DNA of 64,000 nt, taken from Microbacterium sp. SORGH_AS_0428 (GTDB lineage Bacteria; Actinomycetota; Actinomycetes; Actinomycetales; Microbacteriaceae). Under the pieces are notes generated by a model that made no database searches, was not told the origin of the DNA, and saw nothing but the letters and a program-made list of their open reading frames with translations. Each line of letters begins with the position of its first letter. Positions within the stretch are counted from its first letter, which is position 1. The stretch is from assembly GCF_031453615.1 (NCBI RefSeq), contig NZ_JAVIZT010000001.1, positions 2,356,001-2,420,000 on the forward strand. The letters are read 5' to 3'. Positions 9,667 to 18,915 of the stretch are shown here, in pieces. The position numbers were made by a program, and so were the translations under genes.

Positions 9667-11781
9667 GTGGCACAAGAAGTGCTCACCGACCTCAACAAGG
9701 TCCGCAACATCGGCATCATGGCGCACATCGATGCCGGCAAGACGACGACGACCGAGCGCATCCTCTTCTACACGGGCGTCAACCACAAGATCGGTGAGAC
9801 GCACGACGGCGCTGCGACCACCGACTGGATGGAGCAGGAGCAGGAGCGTGGCATCACGATCACCTCCGCTGCTGTGACCTGCTTCTGGAACAAGAACCAG
9901 ATCAACATCATCGACACCCCCGGCCACGTGGACTTCACGGTCGAGGTCGAGCGCTCGCTGCGCGTGCTCGACGGTGCCGTTGCCGTCTTCGACGGCAAGG
10001 AGGGCGTCGAGCCCCAGTCCGAGACGGTGTGGCGTCAGGCCGACAAGTACGACGTGCCGCGCATCTGCTTCGTCAACAAGATGGACAAGCTGGGCGCCGA
10101 CTTCTACTTCACCGTCGACACGATCGTGAACCGCCTGAAGGCCAAGCCGCTCGTGCTGCAGCTGCCCATCGGCGCCGAGAACGACTTCGTCGGTGTCATC
10201 GACCTCGTCGAGATGCGCGCTCTGGTGTGGCCCGGCGATGCCAAGGGTGACGTCACGATGGGCGCGAAGTACGAGATCCAGGAGATCCCGGCCGACCTCG
10301 CCGACCGTGCTGCCGAGTACCGCGAGAAGCTGCTCGAGACGGTCGCCGAGAGCGACGAGTCGCTGCTCGAGAAGTACTTCGGCGGCGAGGAGCTCTCGCT
10401 GGCCGAGATCAAGGGCGCGATCCGCAAGCTCACGATCAACTCCGAGGTCTACCCGGTCCTGTGTGGCTCGGCGTTCAAGAACCGCGGCGTGCAGCCGATG
10501 CTGGACGCGGTCGTCGACTACCTCCCCTCGCCCCTGGACGTGCCCGCCATCGAGGCTCACGACCCCAAGGACGAAGAGATCGTCATCGAGCGTCACGCCG
10601 ACCGCGACGAGCCGTTCGCAGCCCTCGCGTTCAAGATCGTCACGCACCCCTTCTTCGGTCGCCTGACCTACATCCGCGTGTACTCGGGTCACCTCGACTC
10701 CGGTGCCCAGGTCGTGAACGCGACCAAGGGTAAGAAGGAGCGCATCGGAAAGATCTTCCAGATGCACGCCAACAAGGAGATGCCGGTCGACTCGGTGACC
10801 GCCGGTCACATCTACGCCGTCATCGGTCTGAAGGACACCACCACCGGTGACACCCTCTCCGACAGCACCAACCAGGTCGTCCTCGAGTCGATGACGTTCC
10901 CGGAGCCGGTCATCGAGGTCGCGATCGAGCCCAAGACCAAGGCCGACCAGGAGAAGCTGGGTCTTGCGATCCAGAAGCTCGCTGAAGAGGACCCGACGTT
11001 CCGCGTCGAGCAGAACGCCGAGACCGGTCAGACGGTCATCAAGGGCATGGGCGAGCTCCACCTCGACATCCTCGTCGACCGCATGAAGCGCGAGTTCAAG
11101 GTCGAGGCCAACGTCGGAAAGCCCCAGGTCGCGTACCGCGAGACGATCCGCAAGACCGTCGAGCGTCACGACTACACGCACAAGAAGCAGACCGGTGGTT
11201 CGGGTCAGTTCGCCAAGATCCAGTTCGCGCTGGAGCCCCTCGAGGTCACGGCGGACAAGACGTACGAGTTCGAGAACAAGGTCACGGGTGGCCGCATCCC
11301 GCGCGAGTACATCAGCCCCACCGATCAGGGCTTCCAGGACGCTATGAACGTCGGCGTGCTCGCCGGCTTCCCCATGGTGGGCGTGAAGGCGATCCTGCTC
11401 GACGGTGCCTCGCACGACGTCGACTCCTCGGAGATGGCGTTCAAGATCGCGGGCTCCATGGGCTTCAAGGAGGCCGTCCGCAAGGCGAACCCCGTCATCC
11501 TCGAGCCGATCATGGCCGTCGAGGTGCGTACTCCCGAGGAGTACATGGGCGACGTCATCGGTGACCTGAACTCCCGTCGCGGCCAGATCCAGTCGATGGA
11601 GGATGCGGCCGGCGTCAAGGTCGTCCGTGCCAACGTCCCGCTGTCCGAGATGTTCGGTTACATCGGTGACCTGCGTTCGAAGACCTCCGGTCGCGCTGTC
11701 TACTCCATGGAGTTCGACAGCTACGCCGAGGTCCCGCGTAACGTCATGGACGAGATCGTTCAGAAGACGAAGGGCGAGTAA
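9667..11781 (+). CDS. fusA: Elongation factor G
   Basis: 704-residue translocase GTPase. G1 is [10 protein letters not shown] (residues about 18-27), the switch is [10 protein letters not shown]3 is DTPGHVDF and G4 is NKMDK. The C-terminal part carries the domain IV segment [12 protein letters not shown] start, 68 bp after rpsG, with TAAGGA about 8 nt upstream. Within the str operon. Length and motifs match housekeeping EF-G rather than a fusidic-acid or tetracycline protection paralogue. Confidence 0.98.
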   Translation: MAQEVLTDLNKVRNIGIMAHIDAGKTTTTERILFYTGVNHKIGETHDGAATTDWMEQEQERGITITSAAVTCFWNKNQINIIDTPGHVDFTVEVERSLRVLDGAVAVFDGKEGVEPQSETVWRQADKYDVPRICFVNKMDKLGADFYFTVDTIVNRLKAKPLVLQLPIGAENDFVGVIDLVEMRALVWPGDAKGDVTMGAKYEIQEIPADLADRAAEYREKLLETVAESDESLLEKYFGGEELSLAEIKGAIRKLTINSEVYPVLCGSAFKNRGVQPMLDAVVDYLPSPLDVPAIEAHDPKDEEIVIERHADRDEPFAALAFKIVTHPFFGRLTYIRVYSGHLDSGAQVVNATKGKKERIGKIFQMHANKEMPVDSVTAGHIYAVIGLKDTTTGDTLSDSTNQVVLESMTFPEPVIEVAIEPKTKADQEKLGLAIQKLAEEDPTFRVEQNAETGQTVIKGMGELHLDILVDRMKREFKVEANVGKPQVAYRETIRKTVERHDYTHKKQTGGSGQFAKIQFALEPLEVTADKTYEFENKVTGGRIPREYISPTDQGFQDAMNVGVLAGFPMVGVKAILLDGASHDVDSSEMAFKIAGSMGFKEAVRKANPVILEPIMAVEVRTPEEYMGDVIGDLNSRRGQIQSMEDAAGVKVVRANVPLSEMFGYIGDLRSKTSGRAVYSMEFDSYAEVPRNVMDEIVQKTKGE

Positions 11782-11865
11782 TCTCCTCGGAGGTCTCGTC
11801 TGCGGACGGGGCGGTTTCGTCCCGTCCGCACTTCTGGCTCACAACTTCACACGACCCCTCTCTAT

Positions 11866-11871
11866 TACACT
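11866..11871 (+). promoter_or_regulatory. Possible internal -10 box for tuf
   Basis: TACACT lies 75 nt before the tuf start, in the 164-bp fusA-tuf gap. The -35 is weak (TTCACA only 14 nt away). A secondary tuf promoter is common in bacteria; this one is tentative. Confidence 0.35.
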
Positions 11872-11945
11872 GAGAACAATCCCCGTAGCGAGCCGGTCGC
11901 AACCCAGCGACCGGAGTCTCTACACGACGTCCTGAGGAGGACCCA

Positions 11946-13139
11946 GTGGCTAAGGCCAAGTTCGAGCGGACCAAGCCGCACGTGAACATCGGAACGATCG
12001 GTCACGTCGACCACGGCAAGACCACGCTCACCGCCGCGATCTCGAAGGTGCTCGCCGACAAGTTCCCGTCGGCCACCAACGTGCAGCGCGACTTCGCGTC
12101 GATCGACTCCGCTCCCGAGGAGCGCCAGCGCGGCATCACGATCAACATCTCGCACGTCGAGTACGAGACGCCCAAGCGTCACTACGCTCACGTCGACGCT
12201 CCCGGTCACGCTGACTACATCAAGAACATGATCACCGGTGCCGCTCAGATGGACGGCGCGATCCTCGTGGTCGCCGCCACCGACGGCCCGATGGCTCAGA
12301 CCCGCGAGCACGTGCTGCTGGCCAAGCAGGTCGGCGTGCCGTACCTGCTCGTCGCCCTGAACAAGAGCGACATGGTCGACGACGAGGAGATCCTGGAGCT
12401 CGTCGAGCTCGAGGTTCGCGAGCTGCTGTCGTCGCAGGACTTCGATGGCGACAACGCCCCCGTCGTCCGCGTCTCGGGCCTGAAGGCTCTCGAGGGTGAC
12501 GAGAAGTGGGTCAACTCGATCGTCGAGCTCATGGAGGCCGTCGACGAGTCCATCCCGGACCCGGTGCGCGACAAGGACAAGCCGTTCCTGATGCCCATCG
12601 AGGACGTCTTCACGATCACCGGTCGTGGCACCGTCGTCACGGGCCGCGCCGAGCGTGGCACCCTGGCGATCAACTCCGAGGTCGAGATCGTCGGTATCCG
12701 TCCGACGCAGAAGACGATCGTCACCGGTATCGAGATGTTCCACAAGCAGCTCGACGAGGCGTGGGCCGGCGAGAACTGTGGTCTGCTCCTTCGTGGCACC
12801 AAGCGTGACGACGTCGAGCGCGGCCAGGTTGTCGTCAAGCCCGGTTCGGTCACCCCGCACACCAACTTCGAGGGCACGGCGTACATCCTGTCCAAGGAGG
12901 AGGGCGGCCGTCACAACCCGTTCTTCACGAACTACCGTCCGCAGTTCTACTTCCGTACCACGGACGTGACCGGCGTCATCACGCTGCCCGAGGGCACCGA
13001 GATGGTCATGCCCGGTGACACCACGGAGATGTCGGTCGAGCTCATCCAGCCGATCGCCATGGAAGAGGGCCTCGGCTTCGCGATCCGTGAGGGTGGCCGC
13101 ACCGTCGGCGCCGGCACGGTGACCAAGATCCTCAAGTAA
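11946..13139 (+). CDS. tuf: Elongation factor Tu
   Basis: 397-residue EF-Tu, delivering aminoacyl-tRNA to the ribosome. G1 is GHVDHGKTT, switch I is [15 protein letters not shown]3 is DAPGHADYI and G4 is NKSD. GTG start with AGGAGG 5-6 nt upstream, a strong ribosome site. The 164-bp gap after fusA may hold its own promoter. It ends at a large hairpin, which is the end of the str operon; unlike the usual order, rpsJ does not follow. Confidence 0.99.
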   Translation: MAKAKFERTKPHVNIGTIGHVDHGKTTLTAAISKVLADKFPSATNVQRDFASIDSAPEERQRGITINISHVEYETPKRHYAHVDAPGHADYIKNMITGAAQMDGAILVVAATDGPMAQTREHVLLAKQVGVPYLLVALNKSDMVDDEEILELVELEVRELLSSQDFDGDNAPVVRVSGLKALEGDEKWVNSIVELMEAVDESIPDPVRDKDKPFLMPIEDVFTITGRGTVVTGRAERGTLAINSEVEIVGIRPTQKTIVTGIEMFHKQLDEAWAGENCGLLLRGTKRDDVERGQVVVKPGSVTPHTNFEGTAYILSKEEGGRHNPFFTNYRPQFYFRTTDVTGVITLPEGTEMVMPGDTTEMSVELIQPIAMEEGLGFAIREGGRTVGAGTVTKILK

Positions 13140-13153
13140 GTCCTTCGGACTTC

Positions 13154-13193
13154 GCCGACAGGGGTCGGGCCTTCGGGCCCGGCCCCTGTCGGC
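13154..13193 (+). terminator. Terminator-like hairpin after tuf
   Basis: 18-bp inverted repeat with a TTCG tetraloop (arms 13154-13171 and 13176-13193, one G-T wobble). There is no U-tract, as is frequent in actinobacteria. Confidence 0.85.
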
Positions 13194-13215
13194 ATTCGTG
13201 GAGTACGCCATCCGA

Positions 13216-13221
13216 TACGCT
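13216..13221 (+). promoter_or_regulatory. -10 box for the leaderless 13228 gene
   Basis: TACGCT ends 6 nt before GTG 13228, which decides that start over a GTG at 13198. Confidence 0.55.
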
Positions 13222-13227
13222 CGTCTG

Positions 13228-13548
13228 GTGGCATCCCGATACCCCGTCTCGAAGCTCGCGCGCGCATTCGGGATCATCGCCATCGTGGACGCTCTGATCG
13301 CGGTGGCCGTGCCGTTGGGCATCGCCTTCGCCATGTACCGAGGCCTCACCTCCGAGGTCCTCAGCACCCCGCTCATCGGTCTCGTGGGCGCCGCGATCGC
13401 GCTCATCGGCTTGATCCTCTGCGTGCTCGGAGCGATCGCCGGACGGGGACAGCAGTCGGCGACGGTGATCATCGGCGCCTTGATGAACGCGGGAGTCCTC
13501 CTGGGGCTGCTGCTCGCGGTCTTCCTCCCGATGCTCACGGGGGCGTAG
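13228..13548 (+). CDS. Small three-helix membrane protein
   Basis: 106 residues from GTG 13228, which sits 6 nt after a -10 box; an in-frame GTG at 13198 would overlap the tuf terminator. Nearly all hydrophobic, with segments IIAIVDALIAVAVPLGI, GLVGAAIALIGLIL and GVLLGLLLAVFLPML, the pattern of a three-pass membrane protein. No family recognised. It is the first gene of the block that separates tuf from rpsJ. Confidence 0.7.
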   Translation: MASRYPVSKLARAFGIIAIVDALIAVAVPLGIAFAMYRGLTSEVLSTPLIGLVGAAIALIGLILCVLGAIAGRGQQSATVIIGALMNAGVLLGLLLAVFLPMLTGA

Positions 13549-13611
13549 GACGCCTCACAGCCCGGGTGCCCTAGTATTGCCGTCAACGCATGCCACGGGG
13601 GACGGCGGGGA

Positions 13612-14163
13612 ATGAGCATGTCGATGTCTGCGCACGAGACCGAGAGCCTGCTGGAGCAGTGGAGCACAAGCGAATCGCCCGCGCGTAAGCCCGCTCCCAG
13701 CCGGCTGAGAATCGGCATCGCGCTGGCGGGGCTGCTCGCCTACGTCGGCGTCGTGCTCGCCGCCACTCTGTCGCCGACGCCCTTGGACGCCGGCTACGAC
13801 GTCGCCATCGAACGTTTCCTCGGGGTGCTGCATCGCAACGGCATCCCGGAGTGGTTCGGATACAGCAAGCTGGAGTTCACCGCGAACATCGCGATGTTCG
13901 TCCCGCTCGGGTTCCTGCTCGCGCTCGCTCTGCCCCGCAAGGCGGTGTGGGCAGCCATCCTCATGATCCCGGCGTTCTCCGGGGCGATCGAACTCTTCCA
14001 GGCGACCTTCCTCGCCGCGCGCTTCGCCTCGGTGCTCGATGTCGTCGCGAACACGACGGGGGGCTACCTGGGGGCGATCTTCGCGATCGCGCTTCGCGCG
14101 GTCGTCGACGCCCGCGACAGCAAGCTCATCGCCCGAGCCCTGTGGGAGCGCGGGATGCGCTGA
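13612..14163 (+). CDS. VanZ-like family membrane protein
   Basis: 183-residue membrane protein of the VanZ-like family. Visible signatures are the TLSPTP loop after the first helix, the ANIAMFVPLGF helix, the IELFQ segment and DVVANTTGG, all in family order. About four helices. VanZ of enterococci gives low teicoplanin resistance; the role of most members is unknown, so no resistance is claimed. A -10-like TAGTAT is at 13572-13577 and GGCGGGG precedes the ATG. It stands next to the polysaccharide locus, consistent with an envelope role. Confidence 0.85.
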   Translation: MSMSMSAHETESLLEQWSTSESPARKPAPSRLRIGIALAGLLAYVGVVLAATLSPTPLDAGYDVAIERFLGVLHRNGIPEWFGYSKLEFTANIAMFVPLGFLLALALPRKAVWAAILMIPAFSGAIELFQATFLAARFASVLDVVANTTGGYLGAIFAIALRAVVDARDSKLIARALWERGMR

Positions 14164-14191
14164 GGCGCGCACAGCGGGTCGGGTAGGAGTC

Positions 14192-14713
14192 TCAGGCGGA
14201 GTCGGTACGGGAAAGCGTCCGGACTGCCCGCGCAGGGACGCCTGCATAGAGCGTGTGCGGCTCGCAGTCGCGGGTCACGAGGGCGCCGGCAGCAATCACC
14301 GCACCGTCGCCCACGGTGACGCCGGGCAGGAGGGTTGCCCGTGCGCCGATCCATACGCCCGCGCCGATGGACACGCTCATGTGTTTCTCTGCGCCAGCCC
14401 GCCGCGTCTGGTCGTCCATGAGATGAGTGGTCGTCAGGATCGAGACCTGGGGACCGAGGTCGCATCGCGGGCCGATGCGTACCCATGCGGTGTTGTCGAT
14501 GCGGCAGCCGTAGTTGATGAACGACTCTCTGCCGATCTCCAGGCGACGGGTGCCGAGCCATAGGCCCGCGCAGACCGCTGACTTCTCGGCACGGACGCCG
14601 ACAAGTCGAAGCAGGCGCCACCTGACGAACCGGGGGACGATCCCAGAGGCGAGCAGCCCGTTGACGAGAACGTCGCGTACCCAGACGGCCCCTTGCTCCC
14701 GCACCTTGTTCAC
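14192..14713 (-). CDS. Hexapeptide-repeat (left-handed beta-helix) acetyltransferase
   Basis: 173-residue sugar O-acetyltransferase of the WcaF/maltose-transacetylase type. C-terminal hexapeptide turns are visible: SIGAGVWIGARATLLPGV, TVGDGAVIAAGALV, and the family ending YAGVPARAV. Acetyl-CoA-dependent acetylation of a repeat-unit sugar is likely. The GTG start shares bases with the preceding stop (GTGA), which fixes it. Last gene of a three-gene minus-strand operon with an acyltransferase-3 and a Wzz-like protein. Confidence 0.85.
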   Translation of the reverse strand: MNKVREQGAVWVRDVLVNGLLASGIVPRFVRWRLLRLVGVRAEKSAVCAGLWLGTRRLEIGRESFINYGCRIDNTAWVRIGPRCDLGPQVSILTTTHLMDDQTRRAGAEKHMSVSIGAGVWIGARATLLPGVTVGDGAVIAAGALVTRDCEPHTLYAGVPARAVRTLSRTDSA

Positions 14714-15846
14714 GATCGTGCCTCGGAAGTCGTCAACGGTGTGCGCTCCAGCCGATCGCGCACGCGCTTTCCGACCCACACGGAGAAACGGTGGGCGGGA
14801 CGCTCGACGGCCCAGTAGAACAGTACGCCGGCGATGAGAGAAGCGACGAAACCCGAGACGATGCAGGCCCATAGCGGCAGACTCGCCGAACTTGCAGCGA
14901 CGACGGCGAACAACACCGGCATGTGAACGAGGTAGAGGCTGAAGGAGATCGTTCCCAGGAACTGCGAGACACGGGTGTTCCCGAAAGATGCTGCACCGTG
15001 CCAGGAGAGGTAGAGCCAGACGAGGACAGTGGCACCGAGAGCGACCAGCGCTTCGTGGGCGTACACCCCCGTGGGGTGGATCCACTGAGCATTGAGGAGA
15101 ACAAGTGCGAACACCAGCAACGGTACGCCCGCCCAGGATGAGACTCGCCATTGGGCAATGCGCTTGCTCTCGATCGCCATCACCGTGCCGATGGCGAACA
15201 CCGGAAGGTAGATCAGCGGTTCACTGTTTAGTAGGCTCCCGCACGCCGTCAGTACGAGGCACAGCAGGATCTTGAGCGTCCAGGCCCGGCGCGCGACCAG
15301 CCCGAACGCGAGGTACAGGGGCAGAGCAAGAGAGAAGACGACCTCCCAACGCAGCGACCAGAGTGCCGGGTTGAGGGTGGTGCCACCGAACGCGAGGGTC
15401 ATGGAGGCCGCAGCCGACTGTGGGGTGACGGGGCCGGCGTAGAGGGCGACCCACTGCCCGATGTCCGCGAGGGGAGCGCGTGAGATCAGCAGCCCAAGGA
15501 CGACTGCGAGCAAGACGGAGCCCCATACCGGCAGGTAGAGGCGCAGCAGCCGCCGCGCGAAGTACGCCCCCCAGTCGACGCGCGAGCGGCGTTTGATGAA
15601 CGGCAGTACGAGCACATATCCGGAAAGAACGAAGAAGACGGACACTGCCGCCGTTCCGTTCCACGCCACGTGGAGCGGTGAATAGACGGCCCAGGTCTCG
15701 GCAGGCCCCAGCGGTGCGAACCTGTTGAGGAAGATCTGCCCCAGCGATGGGAAAACAGCGACGCTGTGGCACAGGAGTACAACGAGAGCCGCGATGCCGC
15801 GCAGGCCGTCGAGCTGCGTCAGCCTCGTCGGCGCGGCGTCGCTCAC
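14710..15846 (-). CDS. Acyltransferase family 3 membrane protein (OafA-like)
   Basis: 378-residue polytopic O-acyltransferase. The N-terminal QLDGLRGIAALVVLLCH holds the conserved Arg and His; FFVLSGYVL is the second signature and RRLLRLYLP the third. About ten helices. There is no SGNH domain, in contrast to the protein at 44980-46914. It probably acylates surface glycan precursors. GTG start overlapping the upstream stop (GTGA); its own stop overlaps the acetyltransferase start. Translationally coupled to both neighbours. Confidence 0.9.
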   Translation of the reverse strand: MSDAAPTRLTQLDGLRGIAALVVLLCHSVAVFPSLGQIFLNRFAPLGPAETWAVYSPLHVAWNGTAAVSVFFVLSGYVLVLPFIKRRSRVDWGAYFARRLLRLYLPVWGSVLLAVVLGLLISRAPLADIGQWVALYAGPVTPQSAAASMTLAFGGTTLNPALWSLRWEVVFSLALPLYLAFGLVARRAWTLKILLCLVLTACGSLLNSEPLIYLPVFAIGTVMAIESKRIAQWRVSSWAGVPLLVFALVLLNAQWIHPTGVYAHEALVALGATVLVWLYLSWHGAASFGNTRVSQFLGTISFSLYLVHMPVLFAVVAASSASLPLWACIVSGFVASLIAGVLFYWAVERPAHRFSVWVGKRVRDRLERTPLTTSEARS

Positions 15847-16859
15847 CTCTTCTCCTTGGTGTCGCGGCCAATGAGAGCGCCACCGCGGACGCTGACATCG
15901 AGTTCGTCGAGCGTCTCCAACGCGTGGGCGAGCTGGGTCTTGAGCGTGCTCCCACGTCTCGTGAGGAGAAGTGCAGCATCATGTCCCGCAGCGCCGAGCG
16001 CGGCAGTCGTCGCGACTCGCACGCCCTGCGCGTCTGCTCCGCTGCTCACAGCCGGCGAACAGACAGCGATCGAGACACGCGTCGAACCCGGAGCGCTCGC
16101 ACGCCGCTGCTCGACATTACGAGCGATGTTCTCCGAGTCGATCGACCCGCCTAGGTCGACAAGCGCCACAGACCTGACGCCGGCCGCGGCGAGGACGTCT
16201 AGCCGATCGATCAGCGCGTCAACGAGAGCACCCTCGACGGCGGTTCTGCCGCGCGCACGTGTCACATCCATGACGGGCCTCACGCCAGCGAGCTGGAGGT
16301 CGACGTCCCACAGCACGACGCGACGGCGGTATTCGCCCACGACCACGATGAGAGCGCCGAGGGCGAGACCGGAAGCGGTTGCGATCGTAAGGTAGGACTG
16401 CGCATCGGGGGAGCGTGGTTCGGACGGCAGCGCGGCGCTCTGGGCGAGTTCGAGGTCTGTATCCAGGGCCGGGCTGTCCGCGTCAGCAACGCGTCGCAGT
16501 ACGGCGTCAGCTACCGCATCCGCCGCATTCGCCGCGCCCTCGGCGGACCCTCCGGTCGCGCTGACGCGGACGAGGAATGTGCCGTAGACGTTGAACGCGG
16601 TGATCCGGTTCTTCAGGTCTGCGCCTGAACCTTCTCTCGCCAATTGCGCAGACGCAGCGTCGAGGACCGGCGAAGAAGTGGCGAGCTCAGCGACGGTGGG
16701 GATTCGGCTGGCGTCGCCCACGAGAATGTCTGCTGATGCCGCGTAGACGCGAGGCGTCGATGCCGCCAGGCCGAGACCGCATGCTGCACCGAGAAGAGCT
16801 GCGCCGAGGAGCAGGCCCCACATGCGCCGCAGTGCGAGCAGATAGAGTCTGGCGTCCAC
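15843..16859 (-). CDS. Wzz/YveK-like polysaccharide co-polymerase with degenerate C-terminal domain
   Basis: 338 residues from GTG 16859, which follows GGGGGA closely; an upstream ATG would add an implausible Arg-rich extension. Two membrane helices (WGLLLGAALLGAACGL near the N-terminus and IATASGLALGALIVVVGE near residue 180) flank an extracytoplasmic helical domain, as in chain-length determinants. The C-terminal ~130 residues (SVALVDLGG, DAALLLTRRG) look like a BY-kinase/ParA-like fold. They lack a Walker A GKS motif and a Tyr cluster, so kinase activity is unlikely. First gene of the minus-strand operon. It probably sets chain length with the Wzy-like polymerase divergent to it. Confidence 0.75.
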   Translation of the reverse strand: MDARLYLLALRRMWGLLLGAALLGAACGLGLAASTPRVYAASADILVGDASRIPTVAELATSSPVLDAASAQLAREGSGADLKNRITAFNVYGTFLVRVSATGGSAEGAANAADAVADAVLRRVADADSPALDTDLELAQSAALPSEPRSPDAQSYLTIATASGLALGALIVVVGEYRRRVVLWDVDLQLAGVRPVMDVTRARGRTAVEGALVDALIDRLDVLAAAGVRSVALVDLGGSIDSENIARNVEQRRASAPGSTRVSIAVCSPAVSSGADAQGVRVATTAALGAAGHDAALLLTRRGSTLKTQLAHALETLDELDVSVRGGALIGRDTKEKR

Positions 16860-16984
16860 ATTCCCCCATCTCGACGGCCGACGACGGCTCCGTCGAGGAG
16901 AAGATCGGCGCTGCCAGCATCCCTCGGCGTGCACCGCCGCATCGAGCTTACCGTCGGCCGGCTTCTGGAACGAGTCGCCCTTGG

Positions 16985-16990
16985 TAGTCT
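16985..16990 (+). promoter_or_regulatory. -10 box for the leaderless polymerase gene
   Basis: TAGTCT ends 6 nt before the GTG at 16997. No Shine-Dalgarno. Confidence 0.55.
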
Positions 16991-16996
16991 CGCCAG

Positions 16997-18355
16997 GTGA
17001 CCGCGCTCGGATTCGTCTTCCTTGCGCTCTACGTCGTCTCGTTGCGCTGGGGGCGTGTCGGTATCGCGTCCGTCATGGCGCTCAGCATCGGATTCGCGGA
17101 TTCGGCGATGGTGAACGTGGGACCGGTCTCCTTCTCGCCGTACTACTTCGGTGCACTGCTGATCGTCCTCTTCACGCTCGTTCTGGCCGTGATGGGGCGA
17201 AGGCCCCTCGCTCAGTCGCGCACGGTCCTCATCCTGTGGGTGTGGGCCGGGGTTGTGACGATCCTGGGGCCGATCCTGTTCGCGGGCATCCCCGTCATCT
17301 CGTCGGCGATCGGCCTGGACCAGCAGGTCGACAACCCAAGCTCGTTGGGTTTCTCCATCTCGAATGTCGCTCAGTTGGGCTATCTCACCATCAACCTTGT
17401 GGTGCTGCTCGCTGCGATGCGATCGCGCCTCGTGCGGTCCGCGGCGGTCTCTGCGGGGCTCGGCTTGGGCGTCGCGGTAGCACTCAGCGAGCCCCTTTCA
17501 AGGATCGTGAGGCTGTCATGGCCCGCGGATTTCTTCCACAATTCGGAACGCGGTTTCTATACAACAGAGGTCGCACGCACGAGCGCTCAGTTCTCCGAAC
17601 CTTCCCACCTCGGGGCGTTTGCGGCTGTGGCGAGCGTCTACTTCGCCGTGATGATCGTTACCGCGGATGCCCGGCGGAGTCGAGTGGCTGCGGTAGTCGG
17701 GACCGTGGCAAGCGGTGCGGCCTTAGCCGCATCCGGCGCCGCGACGGGATACGCGGGCGCGGCGATCGTGGCGGGTGGTCTAGCGCTCTGGGGTGTGTGG
17801 AGACTCCTTCGTAGACGGTTTGCGGTGAAGATCCCCATGCCGTGGCTGGTTGCCTTCTCGGTACTCACGCCGTTTGTTCTCTTGGTCGGCCCTATCCTCG
17901 CGGCGAAAGAGATCTTGGAGCTGAACGCAGTGAAGGAGGCGACCGGGTCGAGTGACAATCGAGCCTTCGTCGACGTGCACGGGCTGGCGGTGCTCTTCGA
18001 TACGTATGGGATCGGCGCTGGGCTCGGCGCCAACCGTACGTCCTCGCTCCTGCCTCTTCTGTTGAGCACGATCGGGATACTCGGCACTGTGCTCGTGATC
18101 GTGTTGTTCGTCCGAGTCCTCCGCAACGGATGGTCTCTGCCCGGTCGCAGGCCCGCGGCCTTTGCACTCCTGACATACCTCGCGGCCGCCGTCGTGTCCT
18201 TCGCGGATTTCACGAACCCGATGCTCTGGGCCCTGCTGACCCTTCTGGCCGGGGCCGCACGTGTTCCGGGTGGATCCCGACTGAGCAATGAGTCGAAAGA
18301 GGTCCGAGCCGAGCCGTCGTCAGCGGAACTGGGGACCAGTTCATCCAGCAGCTGA
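16997..18355 (+). CDS. O-antigen polymerase/ligase-like membrane protein (Wzy-type)
   Basis: 452 residues with about eleven hydrophobic segments and a long central loop at about residues 150-215 containing SERGFYTTEVARTSAQFSEP. A Wzy/WaaL-type protein normally has this topology, and the Glu-Pro-Ser-His segment resembles the active loop region of O-antigen polymerases. Sequence conservation in the family is too poor for more. Probably polymerises repeat units at the membrane. Leaderless GTG start. Divergent from the Wzz-like gene; its last 15 bp overlap the 3' end of the opposite acetyltransferase gene. Confidence 0.78.
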   Translation: MTALGFVFLALYVVSLRWGRVGIASVMALSIGFADSAMVNVGPVSFSPYYFGALLIVLFTLVLAVMGRRPLAQSRTVLILWVWAGVVTILGPILFAGIPVISSAIGLDQQVDNPSSLGFSISNVAQLGYLTINLVVLLAAMRSRLVRSAAVSAGLGLGVAVALSEPLSRIVRLSWPADFFHNSERGFYTTEVARTSAQFSEPSHLGAFAAVASVYFAVMIVTADARRSRVAAVVGTVASGAALAASGAATGYAGAAIVAGGLALWGVWRLLRRRFAVKIPMPWLVAFSVLTPFVLLVGPILAAKEILELNAVKEATGSSDNRAFVDVHGLAVLFDTYGIGAGLGANRTSSLLPLLLSTIGILGTVLVIVLFVRVLRNGWSLPGRRPAAFALLTYLAAAVVSFADFTNPMLWALLTLLAGAARVPGGSRLSNESKEVRAEPSSAELGTSSSSS

Positions 18356-18904
18356 CGACGTGCTTCCGATGACTCGGGCGGGTACACCTGCCGCAATGGA
18401 ATTCGGCGGTACATCTCGACTGACGACGGAGTTCGCCCCGATGAACGAGTTCTCGCCAATCGTCACGTTGGGCAGCACAACGACGTTCGCTCCGAGGAAG
18501 ACGCGCCGTTCGATACGGACCGATGAGCGTTCGTCGGAGATCTGACCGACGCGGCTCCCTTCGCTCTCGTCGCCGTATGGGTGAGTCGTGTCGATGATCG
18601 TGCAGCGCGGGCCGAGGCTGACATCGTCTCCGATCTCTACCCTGTCGCACACGACGATGTGTGCATCCTGTTCGATCGTCACGCGGTTCCCGAGGGTCAG
18701 GCGGCCTCCGGGCAGGCCAGGGCGGTTGATGATCTGCAACCGAGCGCCATCACGAATGAAGCAGCTCTGACCAGCCGAGATCGAGCGAGGGCTCGTGATC
18801 ACGAGCGGGCGGCGGATCCAGGACCGCGGACCGAAGCGACCGAACCGGCGCGCGTAGTACAGGCGCGAGACGATCTTCCAGTAGGTATCCGAGAGCTGGG
18901 GCAT
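18341..18904 (-). CDS. Hexapeptide-repeat acyltransferase (second of the locus)
   Basis: 187-residue left-handed beta-helix acetyltransferase. Turns are seen at TLGNRVTIEQDAHIVV, EIGDDVSLGPRCTI and TIGENSFIGANSVV, with a loop insertion containing DTTHPYGD whose His is the usual catalytic base, and the family ending AAGVPARVIG. The ATG has GAGG about 6 nt upstream. Last gene of a minus-strand operon with a flippase and a GT2. Its stop region overlaps the polymerase gene on the other strand by 15 bp. Acts on a sugar or nucleotide sugar; donor probably acetyl-CoA. Confidence 0.87.
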   Translation of the reverse strand: MPQLSDTYWKIVSRLYYARRFGRFGPRSWIRRPLVITSPRSISAGQSCFIRDGARLQIINRPGLPGGRLTLGNRVTIEQDAHIVVCDRVEIGDDVSLGPRCTIIDTTHPYGDESEGSRVGQISDERSSVRIERRVFLGANVVVLPNVTIGENSFIGANSVVSRDVPPNSIAAGVPARVIGSTSSAAG

Positions 18905-18915
18905 CTACACCTCGT

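Noticed and set aside
11865..13718. 617-codon open frame on the minus strand across tuf
   Set aside because: Antisense shadow of the strongly G/C-biased tuf gene; composition is Arg/Asp/Leu-rich without any domain, and tuf is certain.
13612..14163. Glycopeptide resistance gene
   Set aside because: Only VanZ-like family membership is visible. No vanHAX or regulatory genes are present, so resistance is not supported.
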